This document shows positions 25,957 through 34,510 of a stretch of 59,310 nucleotides of DNA, piece after piece. The notes under the pieces are model-generated. The model was not told where the DNA came from. It was given only the letters and a program-made list of their open reading frames with translations, and did not search any database. Where the stretch lies: the NCBI GenBank assembly GCA_002721705.1, contig PBLJ01000063.1:1-59310 (forward strand), read 5' to 3'. The DNA comes from Opitutia bacterium (GTDB lineage: Bacteria > Verrucomicrobiota > Verrucomicrobiia > Opitutales > Seribacteraceae). Numbering within the stretch: the stretch's first letter is position 1; every line of letters begins with the position of its first letter. Both the position numbers and the translations under genes were made by a program.

Positions 25957-27381
25957 TCAATAAGCCGTTTTGGGTGGAAAAACGACTTGTCGCAAGGTGC
26001 GTAGAACAATTTCACAATCCAACCAGAAACTCCAACTGCCAACGTAATCGAAATCCATCTCGATCCGCTTACGAACAAGTTCAGGATCCGTGAACTCACC
26101 ACGCAGACCCCGACACTGAGCAGGCCCGGTCACTCCGGGTTTCACGAATTGCCTGACTCGATATGCTTTGTAGTCACGTTGAAACAAATGGTCGTGTTCG
26201 GCCAAGTAAGGTCGCGGACCAACCAAACTCATTTGCCCTTGGATCACATTGATGAATTGAGGTAATTCATCGATGCTGAATCGTCTCATGAAACGGCCAA
26301 ATGCAAAGACCCGGGCATCGTTTGGTTGGGCTTGCTTCGATTCATCCCTTTCCCTCTCATCTTTCGGTTGATAGTTCATCGAACGGAATTTCCAAATCAC
26401 GAACTTACGTCCTCCCATACCTACGCGTTCTTGCTTGAAAAAGAGAGGCCCGGGAGATTGCAACCGCTGAAAGACCCCTACCAGCAACATGAAGAATGGG
26501 AAAACGAAAACCAAGAAAGGCAGACTGAATGCGAGATCGAAAAGACGTTTGGTCATTTGGTTGAAGGGACTTTCCAAAGGCTCGTTTTGCAAAGAGAAAA
26601 ACTGCCGTCCACTTTCCTCCACGAACACCAAGCTGGACTCGAAGTAACTCGACAAGGAATTGTAGATCAATACTCGGCAACCGTTTCGATGAGAAAAGTC
26701 GGAAACAAGGGGAATCCATTTATCGATATGCTCATCAGGTACTACAACGACTTGATGCACGTCATGCTGGCTTAAAAAATCGCTGAGCAAGGAGTAGTGT
26801 CCCAAGACGGGGAGCGTAAGGTTACTCGGAGCTTCACGAGACGTGATGAAAACACCTGCGAATTGAAAGCCTTTGGACGAATGTTGGTCTATCCAATCCT
26901 TCATTGAATCCAAAGACTTGCCATTGCCTAAGATTACGCTGAGTCGCTTCTTTTCAGGAGGATTGAGCAATTTGTTCAAAACGCCTGGCGTGATGAAGTT
27001 AAGTAGTATCAGGCAAGGCCAGCTCGTACCAATGAAAAAGCCCAAAAACAAGCGACTGGTTTCCTTGACTTCGGTAGCAAAATAAGCCGCAAAAACGAAA
27101 AAGGCTATAATTGCCAGCTGGAAGTTTGCTTTCTTTGCGGCCACCGCAAAACGGCCCCATGAATTGCGTGATAAAAATTGGTCGTATCCCTCGGTGGCGC
27201 CAAAGGTCGCCGTGAATACGGCTACAGCGGCAACGAATGCATAATTCCAAGGGAGCCCGATAACGGGCATTAGAAAGACAATTTCCCAAGCGTACAGAGC
27301 CAACCAAAACCAGCAAAAGACAGCGAGTGCCAAAACTGACTTGTGGAGTGCGGCTAATCCCCTTGCTCGGTGATTATTCAT
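25957..27381 (-). CDS. Polyprenyl-phosphate sugar-1-phosphate transferase
   Basis: 474 residues from the ATG at 27381; the upstream in-frame TTG lies inside an AT-rich promoter-like stretch. About four N-terminal membrane segments (to residue 130), a central nucleotide-binding-like domain (CoA-binding-fold region, about 135-260) and a catalytic bacterial sugar transferase domain (about 280-474) follow the WbaP/WcaJ plan. Catalytic motifs include KRLFDLAFSLPFL, SPGPLFFKQERVG, KFRSM, and LPQFINVIQGQMSLVGPRP. It starts glycan synthesis by loading a hexose- or HexNAc-1-phosphate on undecaprenyl phosphate. It diverges from the GbsR/NusG pair. Confidence 0.93.
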   Translation of the reverse strand: MNNHRARGLAALHKSVLALAVFCWFWLALYAWEIVFLMPVIGLPWNYAFVAAVAVFTATFGATEGYDQFLSRNSWGRFAVAAKKANFQLAIIAFFVFAAYFATEVKETSRLFLGFFIGTSWPCLILLNFITPGVLNKLLNPPEKKRLSVILGNGKSLDSMKDWIDQHSSKGFQFAGVFITSREAPSNLTLPVLGHYSLLSDFLSQHDVHQVVVVPDEHIDKWIPLVSDFSHRNGCRVLIYNSLSSYFESSLVFVEESGRQFFSLQNEPLESPFNQMTKRLFDLAFSLPFLVFVFPFFMLLVGVFQRLQSPGPLFFKQERVGMGGRKFVIWKFRSMNYQPKDERERDESKQAQPNDARVFAFGRFMRRFSIDELPQFINVIQGQMSLVGPRPYLAEHDHLFQRDYKAYRVRQFVKPGVTGPAQCRGLRGEFTDPELVRKRIEMDFDYVGSWSFWLDCEIVLRTLRQVVFPPKTAY

Positions 27382-27392
27382 AAAAAAGGCAG

Positions 27393-27402
27393 TATAATTA
27401 TA
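27393..27402. promoter_or_regulatory. Bidirectional TATAAT-like -10 element
   Basis: The sequence TATAATTATA carries TATAAT on both strands, 12-16 bases upstream of the ATG of the sugar transferase and in the divergent region before the GbsR-like gene. A matching -35 at 17 bases is not obvious on either strand, so only the -10 likeness is claimed. Confidence 0.3.
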
Positions 27403-27564
27403 AAAGTACTTCAAGCTTGGTGATACGCAAGACGTTTCTTCTTCAGAGCCGGGGTGGTAATTGAAAGGCGCTGAGGGAAGAATTCTTGTCGCAAACGGAT
27501 GGGGTGACCACTTGACATTTCATTTTTTTTTGAAATAGTTGAATAAGCTGAACTCCAACTCCTT

Positions 27565-28062
27565 ATGCCCCTAGCAAGCGAAACTACCAAAACCAGCGAA
27601 CTCGAACTCGAAGCCATCGATTACTTCGTCAGGCTCATGAGCCTTCTTGGCATGCCTAGATCGGTGGGTGAGATATACGGTCTGTTGTATTTTTCACGCG
27701 ACCCTCTCCCCATGGATATGATCGCAGCCAAACTAGGTCTCAGCATGGGATCGGCCAGTCAGGGCCTTCGAACGCTTCGCTCCCTGAAAGCGGTCAAGGT
27801 AACCTATGTCCTGGGTGATCGGCGAGATTATTATTTGGCCGAGTCGGAGTTTCGCCACTTGTTGTCGAGCTTCATCAAGGAAGAGATCATGCCACACTTG
27901 GAAAACGGCAAGCTTCGCATCGAACGCATGCAGCAAATTCTTGGACGAGAAACCGAAAGCTACGACGAAGACTTTTGTCGTCACCGTATCGAAAAACTAA
28001 AACGACTGCAAAAAGCATCATCCCGCTTATTGCCGACCTTGGCCGGTCTTCTGAAGTTATAA
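27565..28062 (+). CDS. GbsR/MarR-type winged-helix transcription regulator
   Basis: 165 residues. The pattern matches the GbsR branch of MarR-like regulators: an N-terminal helix, then MPRSVGEIYGLLYFS, a wing and recognition-helix region AAKLGLSMGSASQGLRTLRSL, and a long helical C-terminal dimerisation part. No ligand site can be read. It stands at the head of the plus-strand glycan run, separated by two bases from a NusG paralogue, and divergent from the sugar transferase. It is therefore the likely regulator of both directions (inference). Confidence 0.85.
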   Translation: MPLASETTKTSELELEAIDYFVRLMSLLGMPRSVGEIYGLLYFSRDPLPMDMIAAKLGLSMGSASQGLRTLRSLKAVKVTYVLGDRRDYYLAESEFRHLLSSFIKEEIMPHLENGKLRIERMQQILGRETESYDEDFCRHRIEKLKRLQKASSRLLPTLAGLLKL

Positions 28063-28064
28063 CG

Positions 28065-28610
28065 ATGTCGGACAAGTCAGAGTGTGAACCCTTGGGCTGG
28101 TACTGCGTGCGCAGTAAGCCAAGATCCGAGAATGTCGCGAGCTTCCATTTGGAGAAACTGGAAGGGGTCACCGTATTTCTACCAAGAGCACGGAGAATTC
28201 GGAAATCCCGTTCCTCGAGCCATTCTTCGCAACCGTTGTTTCCGGGATACGTTTTCGCCAGATTCGATCCGAAAACCAACTTGAGAGCCGTCCATTACTG
28301 TCAAGGGGTTTCCTACGTGGTTAAACGCCAGCAAAAACCAGTGAAGGTCGACGATGGGGTAATAGCTACGCTGAACAGGGTCACAACTGATGGAATTCTT
28401 GACGTAGTGGATCTTCCTCATCGGGTAGGAGACGAGATACAAATCGTGAGCGGCCTCTTGCGCGGAGGTGAAGGCAAAATCGTTCGCCTAGCTCCTGCTA
28501 GAGAACGAATAAAGGTACTTTTTGAAATCCTCGGTAGAGAGACCGAAGTCGAAATCTCCGAGGAAGACATTGATTTTCCGTCATCGCATCCGTTGACGGC
28601 AACAAACTGA
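28065..28610 (+). CDS. NusG paralogue, specialised transcription elongation factor
   Basis: 181 residues from the ATG at 28065, two bases after the previous stop. The N-terminal NGN domain opens with WYCVRSKPRSENVASFHLEKL and continues to PLFPGYVFARFD. A C-terminal KOW-like part (about 115-170; VGDEIQIVSGLLRGGEGKIVRL) follows. Such paralogues (RfaH, UpxY, LoaP types) bind paused RNA polymerase in the leader of one operon and prevent early termination. It immediately precedes a plus-strand run of more than 30 kb, the usual kind of target. The main nusG would be elsewhere near rplK. Confidence 0.92.
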   Translation: MSDKSECEPLGWYCVRSKPRSENVASFHLEKLEGVTVFLPRARRIRKSRSSSHSSQPLFPGYVFARFDPKTNLRAVHYCQGVSYVVKRQQKPVKVDDGVIATLNRVTTDGILDVVDLPHRVGDEIQIVSGLLRGGEGKIVRLAPARERIKVLFEILGRETEVEISEEDIDFPSSHPLTATN

Positions 28611-28650
28611 AAGCCGGAATCCAATCGGCACCCAAACGGGTAAGAGGGTC

Positions 28651-28669
28651 TTGTGCGATTTTCGCGCAA
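28651..28669 (+). promoter_or_regulatory. Leader hairpin between the NusG paralogue and gmd
   Basis: Arms TTGTGCG and CGCGCAA form a 7 bp stem (one G-U pair in RNA) with loop ATTTT. No T-tract follows, so it is not an ordinary terminator. It lies in the 103-base gap between the specialised elongation factor and the first biosynthetic gene, where LoaP-type factors are known to use an RNA hairpin. The link is inference. Confidence 0.35.
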
Positions 28670-28713
28670 ACGGCCATGGGCGGCAGCTTGCCCGAAAAGA
28701 CTAAAAGGACGTC

Positions 28714-29688
28714 ATGCCAAGAGCTCTGATCACAGGCATTTCCGGTCAAGACGGTTCCTATTTAAGCGAATTGCTTCTGGATAAAGGATACGAAGTACAT
28801 GGAGTCGTGCGCCGCTCAGCAATTGAAAATCCTCATCACGAGCTATGGCGACTGCCTCGCGAGTCACTCGACCAAATCACTTTGCATGTCGGAGATTTGG
28901 AAAGCTACCCCAGCCTTCAATCGTGCGTGAGGAAATCGCAACCGGATGAAATCTACCACTTGGCTGCTTGTTCTTTTGTGAGCTACTCGATGGAAGAGGA
29001 ATTTTCCACCTTGAACGTCAACCTCACGGGAACGCATCATTTGCTGTCTGCCATCAAGCAATGGGCGCCGGAAAGTCGATTCTACTTTGCAGGTTCGAGC
29101 GAAATGTTCGGCAACGCCATCCAATCGCCGCAGAACGAACAAACGCCTTTCAACCCTCGTTCGGTTTACGGCATATCGAAATTGGCAGGGTTTCATCTTG
29201 TCAGAAACTTCCGAGAACGCCATGGCCTGAAGACATCCACTGGAATTCTCTTTAATCATGAATCCCCAAGGCGAGGCTTTCAATTCGTCACTCGCAAGAT
29301 CACCAGTTACGCTGCTCGCATAAAATTGGGGTTGGCTGATTCATTGGAACTGGGCAACTTGGATGCAGAACGCGACTGGGGGCATTCCCGAGATTACGTT
29401 AAAGCCATGTGGATGATGCTTCAAGAATCCGAGCCCGATGATTACGTAGTGGCCACAGGCGTGTCCCGTACCGTACGCATGTTTTGCGAAAAAGCCTTTG
29501 CCCGAGTCGGCTTGGACTACCGTGAATTCGTAAAAACCAATGATTCCCTCTTTCGGGTGGCGGAAACAACCCCGCTGCTTGGCGACGCGACGAAAGCTAA
29601 AGAAAATTTAGGCTGGGAAGCGGAATCCTGCTTTGATGAAATGGTAGTAGAAATGGTAGATTCGGATTTGGCCGCGCTGAGCAAATAG
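28714..29688 (+). CDS. gmd: GDP-mannose 4,6-dehydratase
   Basis: 324 residues. It converts GDP-mannose to GDP-4-keto-6-deoxymannose, the precursor of fucose, rhamnose, perosamine and others. Seen are the NADP-binding GISGQDGSYLSELLL, the GVVRRSA loop, AGSSEMFG with the catalytic Ser/Glu region, YGISKLAGFHLVRNFRE (Tyr-x3-Lys), the family-specific LFNHESPRRG and LDAERDWGHSRDYV. A good AAAAGGA precedes the ATG. No obvious GDP-fucose synthase follows, so the product's fate must lie with later genes (for example the SDRs or the aminotransferase). Confidence 0.95.
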   Translation: MPRALITGISGQDGSYLSELLLDKGYEVHGVVRRSAIENPHHELWRLPRESLDQITLHVGDLESYPSLQSCVRKSQPDEIYHLAACSFVSYSMEEEFSTLNVNLTGTHHLLSAIKQWAPESRFYFAGSSEMFGNAIQSPQNEQTPFNPRSVYGISKLAGFHLVRNFRERHGLKTSTGILFNHESPRRGFQFVTRKITSYAARIKLGLADSLELGNLDAERDWGHSRDYVKAMWMMLQESEPDDYVVATGVSRTVRMFCEKAFARVGLDYREFVKTNDSLFRVAETTPLLGDATKAKENLGWEAESCFDEMVVEMVDSDLAALSK

Positions 29689-29707
29689 GAGAAGCATTCA
29701 ACGACAG

Positions 29708-31801
29708 ATGAGAAACAACCCCATACTTTATTATCTCATAATGACGATAATGTTGATTTTTGTCGTTGGCTTCTTTCGCTCGGAGGACTTCATGCCATCG
29801 CTGAAAAGTTGGCGTGCCGAAAAGTATTTGGAGCAATCCAAAGGATACCAAGCCATAGGCCAAATCCAGAAAGTGGGCCTCGAGGAAGAGGATGCTGTGA
29901 CAACTGCTGAAAAAGCTTTCCTGCTCGCCCCAAGCAATATGGAAATTCACCGTAATCTAGCATTGGTGTACTATAAGGTGGATCCCATTACCGGATTGAA
30001 GGAATGGGCCGATATTGCGACTAGGCCGGATGCCTCCGCCGAAGACCATTTGCATGTAGTCGATTTGGCGTTGGAAAGCGCCAAGAGCAGCAAGAAATTG
30101 CAAGCCTCCATGGGCCTGAAGCACACATCCAGCGAAAAAACACACAAGGCCTTCCTGAAAATCGCTCAACTTCAACTGGAAGACTTGGCTCAGGACAAAA
30201 CCGTTGCCGACAGCATACCCTTCCGCAAGGCATTGGCAGGTTATATTGCCGAATTCGGGGAAGTCGCAAATGCCCTGAAAGCGGTCAAGGTAATGCGAGA
30301 AAAAGTAAAGGGGCAAGACACATGGCTCGATCTGTTTTTCTGTCGGCTCGCCATAAGCCTTCAAAAGGAATCAAAAGACAAGACTATCCCCGAGTTCGAG
30401 GAAGCCGAGAAGTTGCTGCGAAAACTTTCGGAAGGTGAAGGCCAGTCAGCCTTGGACGCGATTGGACATTTCCGTGGGTTGCACTTGGTTAAGCAGCGTA
30501 CGAAGGATGAGATAAGGCGGCTTCACGAGCTGTTGGATCGCAAGCACGACGCCAGTGAAGAGAGGCTGATCATAAAATGCGCGCTCTATTCAATGGAGTT
30601 GAGCTTGGCGGGAGGCAACGAGGAGGTTCGCAAGAGGATTATCGAGCGATGCGGCAACCACTTCGACCAGCAGTTTGATCTGTTGTTGGATGATGCGGCC
30701 CTTGAAAAATACTGCCACTGGCTCGGAGCCCATCACTTGGAGGATAACATATTGAAGGCCTTGCCGATGAAACGTGCTAGTGGCTCGGAAAAGCTAGTGA
30801 AGGTTCGGTTGGGGGCCTTGGCTAATTTAGGAGACTTCGAAGCCTTGGAAAGAACACTCGATGAAGCAACTATTCTCGAAGAGCATTGGCGAGATGCCTT
30901 CAGCGCCAGAGCAAAAATGGCAAGAAGCGCATCAATGGCCAACGAACATGATATAATGGAGCACCCCCTGATGCAAAAAGGAATCGAATGGTGGTCTCCC
31001 GATCGGCAGCTGGTTCTCCATGAAAGCGTGGCAAAAGCCGTGGCCAAGAAAGAAGCAATTTTCACCATCTTTGATGAAGAGATGGAGCTGAATTACGCGA
31101 GAATCCTAATCGATTACTTGCAAACGGTTAAAGAGACTGAAGTTCGACTCACGAGCTTGGTCGATTCGATTTATCAAGACGAGGAAAGAGTCCAGAATAT
31201 ATACAATTGGTTTCTTATATCGGGAGACCAAGAAAGTCTGCAATTCATTCTGGAGAGATTGTTCGAGGAACCTTCCTACAAAGCCTTTTGCGCCAAACAA
31301 CTGTTAACCTACAAGGGCAAGTTCGCTCCCTTGAAGGAAATCCAATCATGGACGAAAGCCATGGCTGACTCCGAGCCCGATGACTTGAGCCTGCAAAACA
31401 CTCTTGTTTACTGGAACCTGCTCTCTCCAGAACCTTCTCCGCCGCAACTGCAAGAATGGCGTGAGTTTTCCGGCAAGCATTTGAAAGAGAACCCACTAAA
31501 TCTACAGTTCCGCGTAACCAATGCACTGGCTCTTTTACGTTTGGATTTTCCTGTCAAAGCCCTCTCCGTACTGAAGACTCCTTCGGGCTCCTCAAGACCA
31601 ACAAACTGGGAAAGAGTCAGGCCAAGTTGGGCTCGAATCTATGCAATCGCCTTGAGCCGCAGCAACCAAACCGAAGATTCAATCGCGTTGCTGGAAACAC
31701 TCTCGAAAAAACCTTACGAAACAAAGGCCGAAGAAAATGCAATTCCGATGCTCTTCGGTGACGTCATCGAACCGCCATCCAAGTTAGTCGAGCAACCTTG
31801 A
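29708..31801 (+). CDS. Membrane-anchored TPR-like protein linked to exosortase
   Basis: 697 residues. One membrane segment near the N-terminus (about 8-24) is followed by a long helical, Lys/Glu/Leu-rich region. It has TPR-like units (for example around AEKAFLLAPSNMEIHRNLALVYYK and again near the C-terminus where NALALLRLDFPVKALSVLKT reads like a TPR helix pair). No enzyme motif is seen. Its stop overlaps the exosortase start (TTGA), so the two are probably translated together. TPR proteins often accompany exosortase or polysaccharide-export systems as periplasmic scaffolds; the exact role is not known. Confidence 0.75.
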   Translation: MRNNPILYYLIMTIMLIFVVGFFRSEDFMPSLKSWRAEKYLEQSKGYQAIGQIQKVGLEEEDAVTTAEKAFLLAPSNMEIHRNLALVYYKVDPITGLKEWADIATRPDASAEDHLHVVDLALESAKSSKKLQASMGLKHTSSEKTHKAFLKIAQLQLEDLAQDKTVADSIPFRKALAGYIAEFGEVANALKAVKVMREKVKGQDTWLDLFFCRLAISLQKESKDKTIPEFEEAEKLLRKLSEGEGQSALDAIGHFRGLHLVKQRTKDEIRRLHELLDRKHDASEERLIIKCALYSMELSLAGGNEEVRKRIIERCGNHFDQQFDLLLDDAALEKYCHWLGAHHLEDNILKALPMKRASGSEKLVKVRLGALANLGDFEALERTLDEATILEEHWRDAFSARAKMARSASMANEHDIMEHPLMQKGIEWWSPDRQLVLHESVAKAVAKKEAIFTIFDEEMELNYARILIDYLQTVKETEVRLTSLVDSIYQDEERVQNIYNWFLISGDQESLQFILERLFEEPSYKAFCAKQLLTYKGKFAPLKEIQSWTKAMADSEPDDLSLQNTLVYWNLLSPEPSPPQLQEWREFSGKHLKENPLNLQFRVTNALALLRLDFPVKALSVLKTPSGSSRPTNWERVRPSWARIYAIALSRSNQTEDSIALLETLSKKPYETKAEENAIPMLFGDVIEPPSKLVEQP

Positions 31802-33645
31802 GCGAATCAGAAACAGATCCCCAACCGGAACAACCATCCGCTAACGAGCGCGAGGAGACACCGGAGTCGGAAACTGCGACTCCAAACCCCGAAACGACGC
31901 CTGCAGCGGAACTGGAATCACCTCCCCCCGCCACCGAGAATACGCCGGAGTCGGGAACCACTCCAGAGATCCTTGATATTGAACCAGAGACGGAGTCAGC
32001 CACAGATAACCCGGACAGCAAGGATCGCATGCAAGAAGCATACGCAATCTTGCGACCGAGACTAGGCATGGCTCTGCTGGCAGCCATCTGGCTGTTGGTA
32101 TGCCTGCAATTAAGCATGTCATGGAGAATCAACCCACAATACGCTCACGGATGGCTGGTCCCGTTCATATGCTTGTATCTTGCCTTCAAGACAAATCATC
32201 CAAGCATAACCAGCACGGCTTCCAAGGACAGGAAAAAGCCTAACCTATGGCTGTGGATTCTTGGTAGTTTGAGTATAATACTTTTTTTCCCGGCTTGGAT
32301 TATCAGGGAAGCTAATTCGGATTGGAGACTGATTAACGTCGTGCTGGTGGGGCTCGCCATGCTCACCACCGTTGCCATGCTTCATAATGACGGCGGCTGG
32401 GGCAGGGTCAAAGCATTGGCTTTCCCCATTCTCTTCTTTCTAGTTGCAGTGCCTCTGCCACTGGCAAAAGAACTGGAAATCACCCTCTGGTTGCAAGGAA
32501 GAGTGAGTGAAATCATCGTGGATTTGCTACTTTTGCTTGGGTATCACGTCGAATTACAAGGCCATGTCATCAATGCCCCGCCCTTCGGCCAAGTTGGCGT
32601 GGACGAAGCTTGCAGTGGTATTCGTGGTCTGCAGGCCTCCTTGGTGGTCAGTCTCTTCCTTGGTCATTATTTCAGGTTCTCCCTCTCTCATCGCCTTCAA
32701 TTTTGTTTTCTGGGCTTGGCGTTTGCGCTCTTCGCCAACGTAGCTCGCGCCTTCTTTCTCGCCATCTTCGCCGCGAGAGGGAAATTGGATTTCGTCGCCA
32801 AGTGGCATGATGCTGCAGGATTGGTTGAAACCTTGTGCATCCTGATCGCGCTTTTCATTTGTTCCCAATTGTTAAAAGGACGGACAGAAAGAAGCTCCTT
32901 GGGAGAAGAAACATATGACTGGGGAGCCATTCGTACGGCGCCTCCCCTTGGCTTTTCGATCGGTGGCTTAACTGTAATCGCGGCCACTTTGATCGTTTCC
33001 TACTTCCATTACTACTTGAAAGAAAAACACATGGAAGACGTTCCGACACTTCAGATCGATTTCGCGACAGGGAGCGTCTTTAGCGTTGAGAACGAGCCTT
33101 CTCAACAAATTAGAACACAATTGCACTACGAAGAGGCGCAATCCATACAATGGCAAGCAAAGGGAGAAGGGCAAGAGGAGTTCGACCCCACTCTGGAATA
33201 TTGGCAAGGATTTGCTTGTTCCTGGGCAAAAGGAGGCGCTTGCAAGGCAGTTTTGTCCACTCACTCCCCCGATGCTTGCCTACCTTTGACAGGTCTAAAG
33301 CCATCTCCGGGCAAATTACCTGATCACATAGTGAACGTCGGCAATTACAAAGTGCCTTTCGAGTGCTATCAATTCGAACACGACTTGGTGCTGGAAGATA
33401 GGAAAATAAAGCAAACTGTGTTCGTGTTCAGATGTTTTTGGCCCAAAAAAATTGAAGGAGACAAATTTCCCTCCTTCCCACAAGGAGGGTATGATTTCAA
33501 GAACCGTGTATTAAGTACATGGGAAGGGCGGCGGAACACGGGAGGCACGATGATTGCGTTGTGCGTAACCAACGTGAAGACAAAGACAGAAGCCTTGGCC
33601 AAACTCCAAGCGCAGGTGAGTGAACGCATTTCGGTCGTCCACTGA
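31798..33645 (+). CDS. Exosortase with C-terminal EpsI-like domain
   Basis: 615 residues. The multi-pass core (about 88-360) carries the catalytic triad of the family: Cys272 in VDEACSGIRG, Arg317 in ANVARAFF and His337 in KWHDAAG. Exosortases cleave and transfer proteins bearing a PEP-CTERM-like tail during export. After the last membrane segment (about 385-405) comes a soluble domain (to 615) like the EpsI/C-terminal exosortase extension. The first 77 residues are an acidic Pro/Thr/Glu-rich tail. An ATG at 32029 with AAGGA before it would remove that tail, but the open frame from the TTG overlap favours the long form. No substrate with a sorting tail was found in the window. Confidence 0.9.
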   Translation: MSESETDPQPEQPSANEREETPESETATPNPETTPAAELESPPPATENTPESGTTPEILDIEPETESATDNPDSKDRMQEAYAILRPRLGMALLAAIWLLVCLQLSMSWRINPQYAHGWLVPFICLYLAFKTNHPSITSTASKDRKKPNLWLWILGSLSIILFFPAWIIREANSDWRLINVVLVGLAMLTTVAMLHNDGGWGRVKALAFPILFFLVAVPLPLAKELEITLWLQGRVSEIIVDLLLLLGYHVELQGHVINAPPFGQVGVDEACSGIRGLQASLVVSLFLGHYFRFSLSHRLQFCFLGLAFALFANVARAFFLAIFAARGKLDFVAKWHDAAGLVETLCILIALFICSQLLKGRTERSSLGEETYDWGAIRTAPPLGFSIGGLTVIAATLIVSYFHYYLKEKHMEDVPTLQIDFATGSVFSVENEPSQQIRTQLHYEEAQSIQWQAKGEGQEEFDPTLEYWQGFACSWAKGGACKAVLSTHSPDACLPLTGLKPSPGKLPDHIVNVGNYKVPFECYQFEHDLVLEDRKIKQTVFVFRCFWPKKIEGDKFPSFPQGGYDFKNRVLSTWEGRRNTGGTMIALCVTNVKTKTEALAKLQAQVSERISVVH

Positions 33646-34510
33646 TGATTACTTTGCAAAACTCCCAGTGAAGACTACAGTTATCTCGGCTGAATCTCCC
33701 ATGAGGAGACCGGGTCAGCTTATCCGCGAGTTCTTTCAGGATATCCTCGCCTCCCGGGAGCTTGCTTGGAGCCTTTTCTGTCGAGACCTGAAAGCGGCGT
33801 ATCGACAGAGCTTCCTTGGCTACCTCTGGGTTTTCCTGCCTCCTTTGTTCACCACCCTGACCTTCACTTTCCTCAACGCTCAAAACATCCTGTCCATCGG
33901 AGAAACCCCCATACCCTATGCTGCCTACGCCATGCTTGGCACCCTACTTTGGCAGAACTTCGTCGATGCTCTCAACAGTCCCATCAAGTCCGTTGGCATC
34001 AACAAGGCAATGTTGGTCAAAGTGAACTTTCCCAGAGAAGCGCTGGTACTCTCCGGGCTTGGAGAAGTGATATTCAACTTTTTCATAAGGCTCCTTCTTC
34101 TTATTCCAGTCTTCATCATTTTCGAGATTCCCGTGACTGCCTCCATCTTGTGGTTTCCATTGGGATTCCTAGGACTGATCCTGCTCGGACTCGCCATTGG
34201 TTTACTGCTCACTCCCCTCGCGATGCTTTTCGGCGACGTACAACGCGGCCTGGGACTTGCAACAGGCATTTGGATGCTGTTGACGCCCGCGCTCTACCCT
34301 CTACCGAAAGAAGGTATCGCCGCTACCGTGGCCGAGTGGAACCCGGTCAGCCCCATCCTGCTCACAACCCGCAATTGGCTAATCTCGGAACCTACGCTGC
34401 AAATGGAAAGTTTCGTGATTGTCGCAGGCACTTCCGGAATATTGGTCGTTCTTGCTTTCCTCTTTTATCGCATCTCCATGCCACACCTGATTGGCAGAAT
34501 GGGGGCTTGA
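33620..34510 (+). CDS. Polysaccharide ABC exporter, permease (Wzm-like)
   Basis: 296 residues from a GTG overlapping the exosortase gene by 26 bases; a GTG at 33668 or ATG at 33701 are shorter alternatives that still keep the whole family domain. The typical start of the ABC-2 permease region, LFCRDLKAAYRQSFLGYLWVF, is followed by six predicted membrane segments. With the ATPase directly downstream it should flip a lipid-linked polysaccharide across the inner membrane. This places the locus among ABC-dependent rather than Wzx/Wzy systems; no wzx or wzy gene was recognised. Confidence 0.92.
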   Translation: MNAFRSSTDDYFAKLPVKTTVISAESPMRRPGQLIREFFQDILASRELAWSLFCRDLKAAYRQSFLGYLWVFLPPLFTTLTFTFLNAQNILSIGETPIPYAAYAMLGTLLWQNFVDALNSPIKSVGINKAMLVKVNFPREALVLSGLGEVIFNFFIRLLLLIPVFIIFEIPVTASILWFPLGFLGLILLGLAIGLLLTPLAMLFGDVQRGLGLATGIWMLLTPALYPLPKEGIAATVAEWNPVSPILLTTRNWLISEPTLQMESFVIVAGTSGILVVLAFLFYRISMPHLIGRMGA

